From Sorex araneus (taxonomy: Eukaryota; Chordata; Mammalia; Eulipotyphla; Soricidae): a stretch of DNA of 64,000 nucleotides. Both the position numbers and the translations under genes were made by a program. The notes under the pieces are model-generated. The model did not search any database. It was given only the letters and a program-made list of their open reading frames with translations, and was not told where the DNA came from. This document shows positions 38,868 through 49,775 of this stretch, in pieces. The number at the start of each line of letters is the position of its first letter. Position 1 is the stretch's first letter. Location: contig NC_073304.1 in assembly GCF_027595985.1 (NCBI RefSeq), forward strand, positions 221,440,500 to 221,504,499. The letters run 5' to 3'.

Positions 38868-38935
38868 CCCAGCTGTCTGATTAACTCAATTGATTAATTA
38901 GGCTCTGATGAGAGCTGTGACTCACCCCTGCAGCG
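38868..38935. promoter_or_regulatory. Candidate conserved non-coding element with homeodomain cluster
   Basis: TGATTAACTCAATTGATTAA and the adjoining TTAGG pack several TAAT/ATTA cores into about 25 bp, next to an E-box CAGCTG. The block is flanked by GC-rich unique sequence. Confidence 0.4.
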
Positions 38936-40136
38936 GCTGCCCAGCAGGCCTGCAGTGCCAGAAGGATTCTGGGCCACAGGCAAGAGCTTGGGCAGGCCCC
39001 CGGGGCGGGGAGCTCAGTGGTTGGTGCCACAGAGCTGGTCAAGGAGGCGCAAAGCTGGCCCAGGGATGGGTCCCCTCCAGAACCGTGTGCCCGGGGTTGG
39101 GGGTAACTGTCCCAGCCAGCTGGTCAGTTCTGACATGTCTACCTCACTCCTGCCTGACTAAGGCAGAGCAACTACTGGGTAGAGGGGCCTCACCTGGACT
39201 CCCAGGGACCTCAGGGAGGTGGACACTGACCCCAGGGCCCAGCTTAGTCTTGCAGGCACCTCCCCGACCCAGTCCCCCGTCCATGGTTTCTCTCTCCCCC
39301 ACAACTGCAGCCCCGTGGCCAAGGGGCTCTCCCTAGCCAGCAGCTGGCACTCGGTCCCAAATAGCCACACGGGTGCTGCAGAGCAAGAGCGAGACCTAGT
39401 TCCCCCACCCAGCACTGACCGCTAGACTCGCCGCCCCTTCTCTGGACAGCAGCAGCAGGCCCCTTCCCTAGACGGTTGCCAGCGGTTGCACGTGCCCCTC
39501 CGACTCACCAAGGCCACCCGGGTCCTTTTCTCTGCAGAGGCCCATGGAGCCGAGAGCAGGAAACCAGGCCTAGAGACGGGGTGCCGCGGGCCATGTGCTT
39601 GGGGACACGCACCTCCCATCTTCTCGCCTTTGCCCTCCTCATCTCCGGGCACGCAGTTCCTCTCGGCTTCGAGGCCCCTGCAGGTGAGGGCTGTTCCAGC
39701 AGCCGGAGTTGGCGACTCGTTCTCTGCACCCCTGGCGTCTGGCTCAGGGCCTCACGGGTCGGCAAGGACGCAAAGAATCTGTGCTCACCACTGAGCAGCT
39801 GCTTTGCATGCCGGGAGCCGGGGTCGGTCCCTGGCCCCACACAGGCCGGGAGCACCGGCAGGGATGGCCCTTTGGGCACTAAACCAGCCCTTGTGGTCCA
39901 AAACCACATGCATATCTGCTCATGTGCGTGAACACCCCAACCAAAGAAGGGGAGCCCCGGGAGAGCCCCAACTAAAAGGGGTGAGCACTGCAGTGGGAGG
40001 GTGACCCTGGGCGAGCCCCTGTGTGAGCACTGCAGTGACCGCTGGGGAGCAGCGCCACCTGGTGGGGGGAGCCCCCTCATCACAGGCAGTGGGGGTGGGG
40101 GAGGGCAGGGGGAGAATAACACAATTCAAGAATGTT
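38936..40136. other. Unique sequence, about 1.2 kb
   Basis: GC-rich with several long chance frames; the only feature I support is the CTCF-like site at 40051. Confidence 0.45.
40051..40067 (-). promoter_or_regulatory. CTCF-like motif, minus orientation
   Basis: The plus strand AGCGCCACCTGGTGGGG reads as CCCCACCAGGTGGCGCT on the minus strand, a good core match. Confidence 0.5.
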
Positions 40137-40295
40137 GGGGCCAGAGAGATAGGACAGCAGGGAGGGTGTTTGCCTTGCCGGCAGCCCACCCGAATTCGAT
40201 CCCTGGCACCTCATCAGGAGTGATCCCTGAGCACTGAGCCAGGAGTAACCTGAGCACTGCCAGTTGTGGCCCCCAAATAAAACAAAAACAAAAAG
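40137..40295 (+). mobile_element. SINE-A copy
   Basis: GGGGCCAGAGAGATAGGACAG head, CGAATTCGATCCC B box, ends GTTGTGGCCCCCAAATAAAA. Confidence 0.9.
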
Positions 40296-40309
40296 AATGT
40301 TGGAATGTT

Positions 40310-40400
40310 GGCAGGGGCAGGGGGAGGGTTGCGAGTCCTTCATTGCATGTGGGAGCCCCTGGTTCAATCCTCGTCATCACATGACCTCGGGGACTGCAGG
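40310..40400 (+). mobile_element. SINE-A head fragment
   Basis: CATTGCATGTGGGAGCCCC and GGTTCAATCCTCGTC. Confidence 0.45.
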
Positions 40401-40708
40401 ATGAGCCCCCCAACGACTGTCTGTGGAAGGAGGGAGGAAAAGTGTGAGCCCCAGAAGTGGGTTTTCTGCTCCGCCGTGTGTGAGAGGGACGGCGTTCCCG
40501 AGGGGCGGAACCGGGCGCTGAATGCCGGGGGAGGGAGCCAGTGGCGACCTGTCCCCTTCCCTCTGCAGGGTCCCCACTCAGAGGGCTTGGGAGAGGGCGG
40601 ACAGAGCACAGCTCTGGGGCATGGACAGGTCAGTGAGACCAGGTGGACACAGGCTTTGCTTGACCCAGAGGGTCCTGGGTCCTTGGTGTCCTTACTCACT
40701 TTGTGATG

Positions 40709-40895
40709 TTGTTTTTTTTTTGGGGGGTGGGGGAGAGGGGGCCACACCTGGCTATGCTCGGGGCTTACTCCTGGCTCAGCCTCAGGAGTCACTCCTGGTG
40801 GTGCTTGGGGGACCTTATGGTGTGCCAGGGATTGAACCCTGGCCAGCCAAGTACAAGGCAAACACCCTCCCCGCTGCATTATTGCTCCGTCTCCT
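40709..40895 (-). mobile_element. SINE-A copy
   Basis: GGGGGCCACACCTGGCTATG to TTATTGCTCCGTC. Confidence 0.88.
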
Positions 40896-41070
40896 CGCCT
40901 GTGTCTGGGAGGAGGCCAAGACACCTGTGAGCAGAGGAAGTGCGGGAGATGGTGAGGACAGAATAGATGGGTTTATGGGGGGCAGAGGGGGCCAAGGGGT
41001 ATGACCCTAGCCAGGACCCTCTCCTCCCTGGGAAGGGACCCGCGGATTCAATTACCAGCCCTGCTTTCAT

Positions 41071-41252
41071 TTTTTTTTTTTTTTTGCTTTTTTTTAGGTC
41101 ACACCCAGCAACGCACAGGGGTTATTCCTGGCTCATGCACTCAGAAATTACTCCTGGCAGTGCTCGGGAGACCATATGGATGCTGGGAATCAAACCCGGG
41201 TCGGCCGCGTGCAAGGCAAACACCCTACCCGCTGTGCTATCGCTCCAGCCCC
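41071..41252 (-). mobile_element. SINE-A copy
   Basis: T run, GGTCACACCCAGCAACGC, ends TATCGCTCCAGCCCC. Confidence 0.93.
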
Positions 41253-41365
41253 CAGCCCCCCCTTTCAAATCAAGCTCCAGCCCGTCACTTCATTGGAGAA
41301 AATGATTATGTGATTATTTCTACCTCGCTCCAATCACCATTTTAATTGGATCTGGGAAGAGGCGA
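41253..41365. promoter_or_regulatory. Candidate conserved non-coding element
   Basis: Repeat-free AT-rich block starting right at a SINE boundary, with ATGATTATGTGATTATTTC, TCCAATCACC and TTTTAATTGGATC. Confidence 0.35.
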
Positions 41366-41689
41366 TTTGGGCCTTGAAGGGCCCAGTGGAGGCCGGTGGC
41401 CAGGGTCAATCCTGCCGGAACCCGAAGCCCTGGGCCCCTCCCCTCCCCCACCCTCTCCCTGGTATTCATCCTGCGTGGGGTGAGCCTCCGAAGGAAAGAA
41501 ATGTGGGAGGACTGGGAGTCTGGGGGCGTCCGGGCAGCCTTGGTTGGGAAGAGGAGGTGGTGGTGGGTGACTGGGCTCCAGGGCTGTTTCTTGCCCCAAA
41601 CAGCCCCCGCCGGAAACAAGCTTCCCTCACCCCTTCTCTGCCTGCAGCCCCAGCCCAGCTGGGAGCGAGTTTGTGCTCAAACTCTGGCC
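41366..41689. other. Unique sequence, nothing recognised
   Basis: GC-rich between two AT-rich candidate elements. Confidence 0.4.
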
Positions 41690-41826
41690 CGAGGAAGCAG
41701 GATTGGAAAGAACATCGGATTTTTCCAGAATCGAGCGGAGCCTTCTAGAGAGATTTGAGACCATCTGCCCCGGGGCTCACCCTGCCATCCGGTAAACAGA
41801 TAATCAGGATTGAATGACACGCCAAC
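41690..41826. promoter_or_regulatory. Candidate conserved non-coding element, ended by a SINE insertion
   Basis: Unique sequence with GGTAAACAGATAATC (a forkhead core next to a GATA core) and GGATTGAATGACA, ending at the T run of the SINE at 41827. Confidence 0.3.
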
Positions 41827-41931
41827 CTTTTTTTTTTTTTTTTGGCAAGGGAGGGGGAACAGGGCACATCCAGCAATGCTCGGGATGCCATGTGGTAGCA
41901 GGGATGGAACCCAGGTCTCCTGCACGCTTCA
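41827..41931 (-). mobile_element. SINE-A copy, large internal deletion
   Basis: GGGCACATCCAGCAATGC joins to GGGATGCCATGTGG; the tandem body is missing. Confidence 0.75.
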
Positions 41932-41934
41932 CAT

Positions 41935-41985
41935 ACACCCATTCTCTGAGCCTCAGTTTTCCCACCTGTCAAAGAGGAAGGCTGG
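41935..41985 (+). mobile_element. MIR fragment
   Basis: TCTGAGCCTCAGTTTTCCC followed by CCTGTCAAAGAGG, the MIR core signature. Confidence 0.65.
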
Positions 41986-42285
41986 CCCTCCCGGTGCTGG
42001 GGGAATCCCTGTTCACTCCATCCCCCCAGTCCTGGTTCTCCACGAGGCAGGATTCCCGCCCCAACCCCAGCACAGCCGTGCCACAGGGACCTGGGGGTGC
42101 CCAGCCTGACGGCTCAAGACAGGTTCCTCCTCCCTGAGCTGGAACCGAGCCTGGGGGCACAGGTGCCAGGGAGAGAGTGGGCCTGGGCCAGTGGACTGGG
42201 TCCTTCCTGGGTGACAGGACAGCTCCATTGCCAGATGCCCCGTCAGCCAGACTCGCTGGACTTGCTCTAACCATTCTGCCATCCT
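41986..42285. other. Unique sequence, nothing recognised
   Basis: GC-rich. Confidence 0.4.
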
Positions 42286-42435
42286 TTGTTTTGTTTTGGG
42301 AGCCACATCCGGAGACGCTCAGGGCTTTCTCCTGGCTCTGCATTCGGGGGCCACGCCTGATGGGGCTTGGGGGACCGTATGGCGATCAAACCCCGGCCGG
42401 CCGCATGCAAGGCAAGCGCTCTGGCTCTGGCTCCT
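42286..42435 (-). mobile_element. SINE-A copy
   Basis: GGGAGCCACATCCGGAGACG to CTGGCTCTGGCTCC. Confidence 0.8.
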
Positions 42436-42704
42436 CTGCCCGTATAGTAAGTCAGCACCGTGTCCTTCCTTCTCCAAAAATTGCTTCCAGGCTGCCACTT
42501 AGGAAAATGCATTCCGGGAGTGGACACAGCAGGAGTGGACGTGGACCCGCACCCCCACGTGACACAGCCACAGGGAATGCAGGGAGGCTGGCCTGGCCCT
42601 GGCTAATCCCAGCATCTGTCAGTCATCGGTGAGTTCTGGTGGGCGGCCACAGGCAGGGGACTGTCCACGATGCAGGTGTGAAGGGAGCAGGAAGTGTGCA
42701 TTGA

Positions 42705-42988
42705 TAGTTTAGGGGCCACACCTGGAAATGCTGACGGGCTGCCCCCAGCTCAGTTGCTCCTGGTGGGGCCTGGATTAGGGTCTCCTCGGACAGGCTACAG
42801 GCACGGGCCTCAATCCACCAGGTTTTATTTTGGCTTGGTTTGGGGCCACTCCCAGTGGTGCTCAGGGCTTACTCCTGTCTCTGTGCTCAGGGGTCAGTCC
42901 TGGCAGGGCTCAGGGGACCCTATGGGGTGCCCCGGATGGAAGCTGCAGGTAAGGCAAGTGCCCCACCCTCTACTACCTCACTGGCCTC
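42705..42988 (-). mobile_element. Two adjacent reversed SINE-A copies
   Basis: 42705-42812 is degraded; 42823-42988 has GGGGCCACTCCCAGTGGTGC and ends CTCACTGGCCTC. Confidence 0.78.
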
Positions 42989-43101
42989 CTGCATTCACTG
43001 GTCTTTGAGCCTGGCAGGGGGCTAGGACAGACATCAAAATTAAAACTCGGGAGAGAGGGCACCCCGTCTCAGACTGACCTGAAGCCTTAAGACTTGGCAC
43101 A

Positions 43102-43279
43102 GGGGCTGGAGCAATAGCACAGCGGGTAGGGCGTGGGTTTACCTTGCACGTTGGCCGACCCGGGTTTGATTCCCAGCAACCCATATGGTCCCCCGAGCAC
43201 CGCCAGGAGTAGTTCCTGAGTGCAGAGCCAGGAGTAACCCCTGTGCATTGCCGGGTGTGACCCAAGAAGAAGAAAAAAA
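43102..43279 (+). mobile_element. SINE-A copy with 13-bp TSD
   Basis: TSD AAGACTTGGCACA at 43089-43101 and 43280-43292. Short insertions follow the A box (GGCGTGGGTTTACC) and precede the B box (CACGTTGGCC). Confidence 0.97.
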
Positions 43280-43292
43280 AAGACTTGGCACA

Positions 43293-43614
43293 ACATAAGG
43301 GGAAGAAATGAAGTTACCGGGCTCAGGAGACATCGGCCCCACCACTGAGGACTCTGGGGACTCCCATGGGTGCCCTCAGGAGAAGAGGCAGGAGTGGGGA
43401 GGACACTGGGAGCCGGTGCCTGGGTCTCGAAGGGCAGGTGCTGAGCTGCGTTTCACAGAGGGCGCCCCATGATGGAGTCAGGCAGAGCCCCGGGGGCACG
43501 GAGCCGGTGCCTGCAGCCTGCGGGCAGAGCCCGGGGCTCCGGGGGAGGGGGGGATCTAGGAACCAAGGGATCCCCGAGCATCAGAGCATGAGATCTGACG
43601 CTCACGGGACCCCA
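43293..43614. other. Unique sequence, nothing recognised
   Basis: GC-rich. Confidence 0.4.
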
Positions 43615-43860
43615 GCTCTCCGGGCAATGTCTGCTTAGGGTTCAATTGCGCAACTCCAGGCGGAGGTTATGTGGTCCAGGCGGGAGCTGGCATTGCGGCC
43701 TCCTCCTCTCATTAATTTCTGGGGAAGTATTAGCTGACAGCGAGCAGCAGCCGTCCGACTCGAATTACAGAACTTGAATTCTTAATTTCTGCTAATCCAT
43801 CAGCCAGCTGCCTCGCCGCGCTAATATTAGCAGCGCTGATGGGGCTGGCCTCGGCCCCGG
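43615..43860. promoter_or_regulatory. Candidate conserved non-coding element with TAAT sites and perfect palindrome
   Basis: Contains CATTAATTTC, TTCTTAATTTC, GCTAATCC (OTX/PITX-like), CAGCTG and the 12-bp perfect palindrome GCTAATATTAGC at 43820-43831. Free of repeats over about 250 bp. Confidence 0.45.
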
Positions 43861-44512
43861 GGGGACAGACCCCTGCCCCCCCCAGGTCCTAATCGATAGG
43901 GCTGGGCCTAGGGCCTAGGGTGGCCCTTCAGCAGCGGGGACCCCCTCGTGGTTCCCCCCAGCAGAGCCAGAGCTGGGCTGAGCAGAGGCGGGAGACGAAC
44001 TCTAAGCTCTGGGGACACGGGAAGAAGCGGGAGGGGGAGAACCAAGCCCAGACGGAATTAGCGAAACCTGCAGGGGCGGAGGCCGAGGGTGATGGAGAGA
44101 CTGAGCCAGGGGCCGCCGGGATGGATGGAGGCTGAGGCGTGGGGGGGCAGGGAGGCCCCCGGAACCCAGAGTCAAAACAATCCACATGCTGAATTTTATT
44201 CCAGCAGGGGAGTTGGGGGGGGGTGCAGACAGACGCCCATCGTGTCGGGGGGAGAGCGGTGTCCCACCTGGCTACCTAACCCCTAGGTGTTCCAGAGTCA
44301 GGCCCTTGGGTCTCAGGTCCCAGACCCTGGCCTCCTCCTCCAGAACTCCTCCAGCTTTGGACTCAGCAGCTCCAGCTCTGTATTTGTGGGCCGCCAGCCT
44401 CACCTCACCGGGAGTGCCGGGACCACTCGCTGCTCAGGGACAGGTCAGGGGACACGACAGCCATCGCGGCACTGGCAGGGCCAGCACCGGCTGTGCGTTT
44501 CCTTGTTGTTTT
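43861..44512. other. Unique sequence
   Basis: GC-rich, repeat-free; overlapping frames without features. Confidence 0.4.
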
Positions 44513-44665
44513 AGGTTTTGGCTTTTTATTCCCCCCTGGGTGGGGCTACTCTGGTGATGCTCAGGGGCTGCCTCTGGCTCAGTGCTCGAGGGAGGCTCCC
44601 AGCCATGCTCAGGGCCCTTGAGAGGGGGCTGCCACGTGCCAGGCGTGAGCTCAGCCACTGAGTCC
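44513..44665 (-). mobile_element. Old SINE-A-like copy
   Basis: GGGGCTACTCTGGTGATGC to CACGTGCCAGGCGTGAGC. Confidence 0.55.
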
Positions 44666-44691
44666 TACCCAGTCGCTGTGTTGCTTTTCTT

Positions 44692-44861
44692 TTTTTTTTT
44701 TCTTTTTGGGTCACACCTGGCGATGCACAGGGGTCACTCCTGGCTCATGCACTCAGGAATCACCTGCGGTGCTCAGGGGACCATATGGGATGCTGGGATT
44801 TGAACCCGGGTCGGCCGCGTGCAAGGCAAACGCCCTACCCGCTGTGCTATCACTCCAGCCC
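44692..44861 (-). mobile_element. SINE-A copy with TSD
   Basis: CTGTGTTGCTTTTCTT on the left and CTGTGTTGCTCTTCTT on the right. Confidence 0.94.
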
Positions 44862-44879
44862 CCTGTGTTGCTCTTCTTG

Positions 44880-45300
44880 GGGTGGGGAGCGATGGAGACA
44901 CACATGATGGTAGTCAGGGGTCACTTCTAGCTCTGTGCTCAGGGATAACTCCTGCCTCTGTGCTCAGGGATCACTCCTGGTTCTATACTCAGGAATCATT
45001 CCTGGTAGTGCTCAGGGATCACTCCTGGTGTTGCTTGGGGATCACTCCTGACTCTGTACTCAGGAATCATTCCTGGCAGTGCTCAGGAATCACTCCTGGC
45101 TCTGTGCTTGGGGATCACTCCTGGCAGTGCTCAGGGATCATTTCAGGTGCAGTGCTCAGGGATCACTCCTGGCTCTGTGCTCGAGGATACTCCTGGCAGT
45201 GCTCAGGGATCACTCCTGGCAGTGCTCTGGGAGCCATACTCTGTGCTGGGGATCAAACCTGGATCAGCCACGTGCAGGGTGAGCAGCCTCTCCCGGGCCC
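44880..45300 (-). mobile_element. SINE-A copy with a 13-unit internal expansion
   Basis: Normal head at 45231-45300 (GGGGATCAAACCTGGATC) and a body in which the usual two units have become about 13 (44915-45230). Confidence 0.9.
44915..45230 (-). repeat. Tandem array of 23-25-bp SINE units, about 13 copies
   Basis: GGGATCACTCCTGGC is followed alternately by TCTGTGCTCA and AGTGCTCA. Both unit types exist once each in a normal SINE-A. Confidence 0.95.
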
Positions 45301-45620
45301 TGCCACCCTTTCGACAGAGCCCCGAGCGAAGGACTGTCACTCCTCACCCCCTCAAAGAGCAGCAACAGAAGCTGGCGCCTTCAGGTCGCGGGACTTGAGG
45401 CTGCAGGATCTGAACCCAGGGACTGACTCCAGAGCAGAATGGCCCTGGGTCCTAGGTCCATACCATGTGGAAGAATCTCAGGAGAGGCCCAAGGGAGGGC
45501 GTGTAGCCCGCCCCTGCCCAGCTTCCTGGCTGCACTGTGGAGGGATGAAGGTCATGCCAGGCCAGCGCATGGCTGCTCAGGTGACCCGCCCAGTGCACAC
45601 TGCCCTGTGGCCCCTGCAGC
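45301..45620. other. Unique sequence, possible MIR scrap
   Basis: 45385-45440 (GGGACTTGAGGCTGCAGG, CTGAACCCAGGGACTGACTC) weakly resembles MIR minus strand. Confidence 0.3.
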
Positions 45621-45623
45621 TCG

Positions 45624-45735
45624 GCTGTGACCCAGTGGGACCCGGTCGGCCCCAGTGGGACCTGAGTGACACAGTGTGACCTGAGGTGACCCGGTGGCAC
45701 CCAGTGGCACCCAGTGTGTCAGAGTGGTCTGGAGT
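45624..45735 (+). repeat. Short GTGACCCAGTGGGACC-type minisatellite
   Basis: About nine degenerate 10-13-bp units of CCAGTGGGACC/CCAGTGGCACC. Confidence 0.75.
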
Positions 45736-46444
45736 GCCCAGGAGTGACCTGTTCTCCCTGTGGGCCTGGCCTGGTCAGGTCTTTGGACTCCTGAAGTCCT
45801 GGGGTGCCAGTCCTTTCCCCACCCACCGCTTCACCAGGGGACCCCCGAGTGCTTCGACAGCACATATGCTAAAACTGGAAAGAGGGACACCCCAAACTCA
45901 GTGCCTGAGAACTGACCATGCCCTCCCAGGTGGGGGACTCCTGGCCGCGAGGGCAGGGCAGCACCCCAGCTGCTCTCTGCTCAGAGGTGTCCGTCTCTGC
46001 AGGCTCGGGGTGCGAGTGGGGAGGGGGCCTACGGGCAGCTCTGGGTTCTCTCTGGGGCTGAGCCCTGAAGTCCCCTGGAGCTGCTTCTGCTCCTCCTGGG
46101 GGGAGGCTGTCCCGAGAGCACTCTTCAGGCCCAACCTCTGAGTCACGTGTGTGGGACCCAGGGCTCCTGGTCAGGGAAGCCCCAGGGTGGACGGCATGTG
46201 CAGGGTCAGCTGTGGGATCTGGGGGCCACAAGAGAAAGAGCATGGAGGGGCCACAGGAGGATCTGTGGGTCTCCAGCTTCCGTCTCTGGACGGGAGGGAG
46301 ACACCAGTCCCTGGCCCCGGGCGGCTGCATGTCCACTGAAAGCCCGGGCAGGGGACAAGGACACACATCATCCCGCCCCTGCCAGATCACGGTATGGACT
46401 GCCCACGGGTCCTGGGAGCCAGGTGGACAGAGAAGAGACACAGG
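45736..46444. other. Unique GC-rich sequence
   Basis: The 223-codon minus frame at 45869-46540 has no domain. Confidence 0.4.
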
Positions 46445-46619
46445 GTCCAAGGGATAGTGCGGGGGGCGGGGGCGGTGAGGCGCTGCATGTGGTTGACCCC
46501 CGCTTATCTCTGGCACCACAGATGGTCCTCTGAGCACCACTCGGGGTCACACATGAGCACAGCGTCAGAATAACCCCTGGGCCCTGTGGATAGTGCCACC
46601 CCACTCCCCAAAGCAAAAA
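46445..46619 (+). mobile_element. Old SINE-A copy
   Basis: CCAAGGGATAGTGCGGGG head, GAATAACCCCTGGGC body. Confidence 0.65.
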
Positions 46620-46628
46620 CTTAGCAGT

Positions 46629-46810
46629 TTGTTTGTTTGTTTGTTTGTTTTTGAGTCACACCCGGCGATGCACAGGGGTTACTCCTGGCTCATGCACTCA
46701 GGAATTACTCCTGGTGGTGCTCAGGGGACCATATGGGATGCTGGGAATCGAACCTGGGTTGGCTGCATGCAAGGCAAACGCCCTACCCGCTGTGCTATTG
46801 CTCCAGCCCC
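46629..46810 (-). mobile_element. SINE-A copy with TSD-like flanks
   Basis: (GTTT)n tail; flanks AAAACTTAGCAGTTTG and AAAACCTTAACAGTTTT differ at few positions. Confidence 0.93.
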
Positions 46811-46823
46811 AAAACCTTAACAG

Positions 46824-47013
46824 TTTTTTTTCTTTTTTCTTGTGGGTGGAGGAGTTGGGTCCCATATGGCTGTGCTCAGGACTTACTCCTGGCTCTGCAC
46901 TCAGCGATAACACCTTGTGGGCTCAGGGGAATGTACAGGGTGCCAGGGATCAAACCCTAGTTGGTGTGAACAAGGCAAGTGTCCTCCTACCCGCTGTACC
47001 AGCACTCCAGCCC
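46824..47013 (-). mobile_element. SINE-A copy, diverged
   Basis: GGGTCCCATATGGCTGTGC to CAGCACTCCAGCCC. Confidence 0.85.
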
Positions 47014-47047
47014 CCTTCTTAGTCTCTTAAAAGCACAATTACCGTAA

Positions 47048-47296
47048 GGCTGGAGCGATAGCACAGCGGTTGGGCGTTCGCCTTTCATGTGGCCGACCCG
47101 TGTTCGCTTCCTCCGCCCCTCTCGGAGAGCCTGGCAAGCTACCGAGAGTATCGCGCCCGCGCGGCAGAGCCTGGCAAGCTACCCGTGGCTTATTGGATAT
47201 GCCAAAAACAGTAACAAATAAGTCTCTCAATGAGAGACGTTACTGGTGCCCGCTTGAACAAATCAATGAGCAACAGGATGACAGTGATGGTGACTG
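47048..47296 (+). mobile_element. SINE-B copy, full-length example
   Basis: The head GGCTGGAGCGATAGCACAGC is shared with SINE-A. The body has AGAGCCTGGCAAGCTACC twice (47126-47143 and 47166-47183, period 40), then GGATATGCCAAAAACAG, the hairpin GTCTCTCAATGAGAGAC (47222-47238) and a GATGACAGTGATGGTGAC end without a long A tail. Confidence 0.92.
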
Positions 47297-47815
47297 TAAG
47301 GTCTCATCACCCTACTGGTAGGAACTTACCCAAGAGAAATTCGAACCTGTGTTCTCATATATTTTCTTAGACACGGCTTTACCCGGAAACAACACAAACG
47401 TCCATCAAGAGGCCACCAGAGGGTCGTGTCTTCGTACAATGGGACCCTCCCTCTTCCGCTGGAGAAAGGTGCAAACTCACGACAGAACAACACGGGAGAA
47501 TCTCATCAGCGTCACGGAGAGCGAGAAGCAGCCAGAACCTGAGGGGACATATCGCATAATTCCATTCCTATGAACCGCCAGCAAAGACAAATCTAATCTC
47601 GAGTGACAGAAAGCAGATCAGTGGCTGCCCGGGGCTGGGGGGCATCGACTGGGAAGGGGCCCGGGGGAGCTTTTAAGGATGATGAAAATGTCCCGTGCCC
47701 TGATTATAGCGGTGGTTAGACGTGCATATAAATTTGTCAAAATTCATCCGATGGAACACTTAAAACATATGCCTTTTATTTGTCTGAATTACACTTCCAT
47801 AAAGTCGGCAAAAGA
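47297..47815 (+). mobile_element. Ancient L1 (L1M type) 3' end
   Basis: Signatures in order: CTACTGGTAGGAACTTACCC, AAACGTCCATCAAGAGG, ATTCCATTCCTATGAA, GGCATCGACTGGGAAGGGG, AGCGGTGGTTAGACG and AATTCATCCGATGGAACAC. Many indels and stops; not functional. The SINE-B lies directly upstream. Confidence 0.85.
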
Positions 47816-48226
47816 AACGGAGGCGCGCTGAGCCGAAGGCCGCACCTGTCACTTTGATGTCTCTGTCACCCCGGGGAGTGGTGGTGAGCAGAGGAGCCGG
47901 AGAGTCTGGGGAGGAGCGTGGCCGAGGCTTCTGGCGCTGCTGGAGGAGCTGGGGCCGATGACGGTCAGCCCCGCCGGAAGGACACTGCCCGCTGCCCTCC
48001 TACTTCCTCCCCGACAACGTGCCTGCCGTGCCTTTCCCTGGACCCTGAGACTGACCCTGCTGGGCCCCTCCCTGCCCCCTGCAATAGGAAGCCTCCCCCA
48101 GTTCCACCAAGCAGCACCCCTGGGGGGCTGAAGGTGGGTTCCTCCCAGCCCCCCGCTGGGCCCCAGGGGAATTCCAGGGGCTCCCAGGCCTACCTGTAAA
48201 TTTGGCCTCACAGGCTGGGATCCCCT
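47816..48226. other. Unique sequence, nothing recognised
   Basis: GC-rich. Confidence 0.4.
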
Positions 48227-48376
48227 GGGCCAGAGCCGTAGGACCGCAGATAAGGTGCTTGCTTTGCACGTGGCTGACCCAGCTTCGATCCCTGGGCACC
48301 CCATAGGGTCCCCTGAACCTGCCAAGAATAAGCCCTGACACAGCCACAGATGGCCTGAAAATAACCCAAAAGCCAA
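48227..48376 (+). mobile_element. SINE-A copy
   Basis: GGGCCAGAGCCGTAGGACC head, CAGCTTCGATCCCTGGG B box, diverged 3' half. Confidence 0.8.
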
Positions 48377-49203
<827 letters not shown>

Positions 49204-49268
49204 TTATTTGCTTTTTGGGTCACACCCGGAGATGCACAGGGGTTACTCATGGCTCTGCACTCAGGGAC
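49204..49268 (-). mobile_element. SINE-A 3' fragment, 5'-truncated
   Basis: TGCTTTTTGGGTCACACCC to GCTCTGCACTCAGGGA; the head is missing. Confidence 0.88.
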
Positions 49269-49312
49269 CAATGGGGAAACTGAGGCTCAGCGAGGCCAGA
49301 GGTCGGACACTT
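49269..49312 (-). mobile_element. MIR fragment
   Basis: ATGGGGAAACTGAGGCTCAG then CGAGGCCAGAG. Confidence 0.6.
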
Positions 49313-49544
49313 GTTTTCCAGTGGGGTCTGCCGGACCTGCATCCAGCAGTGGCAGCAACGGGGTTCACAGGTAGCCTAGACGGGCCCATGGAGGCGAAGG
49401 CTGACCAGCTGCCTCCCTGCTCCCGAAGGCGGGACTTCCGGGACAGTGATTTCCTGTCACTCAGCCCCAGGCCTGGAACAGCTGCTCCCTCGGCTCCTGA
49501 GCTGAGCCTCCTTGGCTGAGCTTTCAGTGGAGCAGGGAAGGAGG

Positions 49545-49775
49545 GAGGGCCAGGGGGTGTGGGAGGGTCTGGGGGGGTACGGCAGGTGTGGGGGCCTGGG
49601 AGGGTGCAGGTGGGTCTGGGGGTTTGGGGGGTGTGGGCGGGTCTGGGGGCATGGGAGGGGGGTGCGGGTGGGTCCCGGGGTGCTGAAGGGCCCAGGTGGG
49701 GGAGGGTCCAACATGCGGGAGGGTTGCGGGTGCAGAAAGATCAGGGGTGCAGGAGACTCCGGGGTGCAGGAGGGT
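49545..49775 (+). repeat. G-rich minisatellite
   Basis: Units around GGGAGGGTCTGGGGG, GTGCGGGTGGGTC and GGGGTGCAGGAG; strongly strand-asymmetric in G and able to form G-quadruplexes. Confidence 0.88.

Noticed and set aside
44915-45230. CRISPR-like array of short repeats
   Set aside because: Units abut without unique spacers and equal the SINE body; the genome is mammalian.
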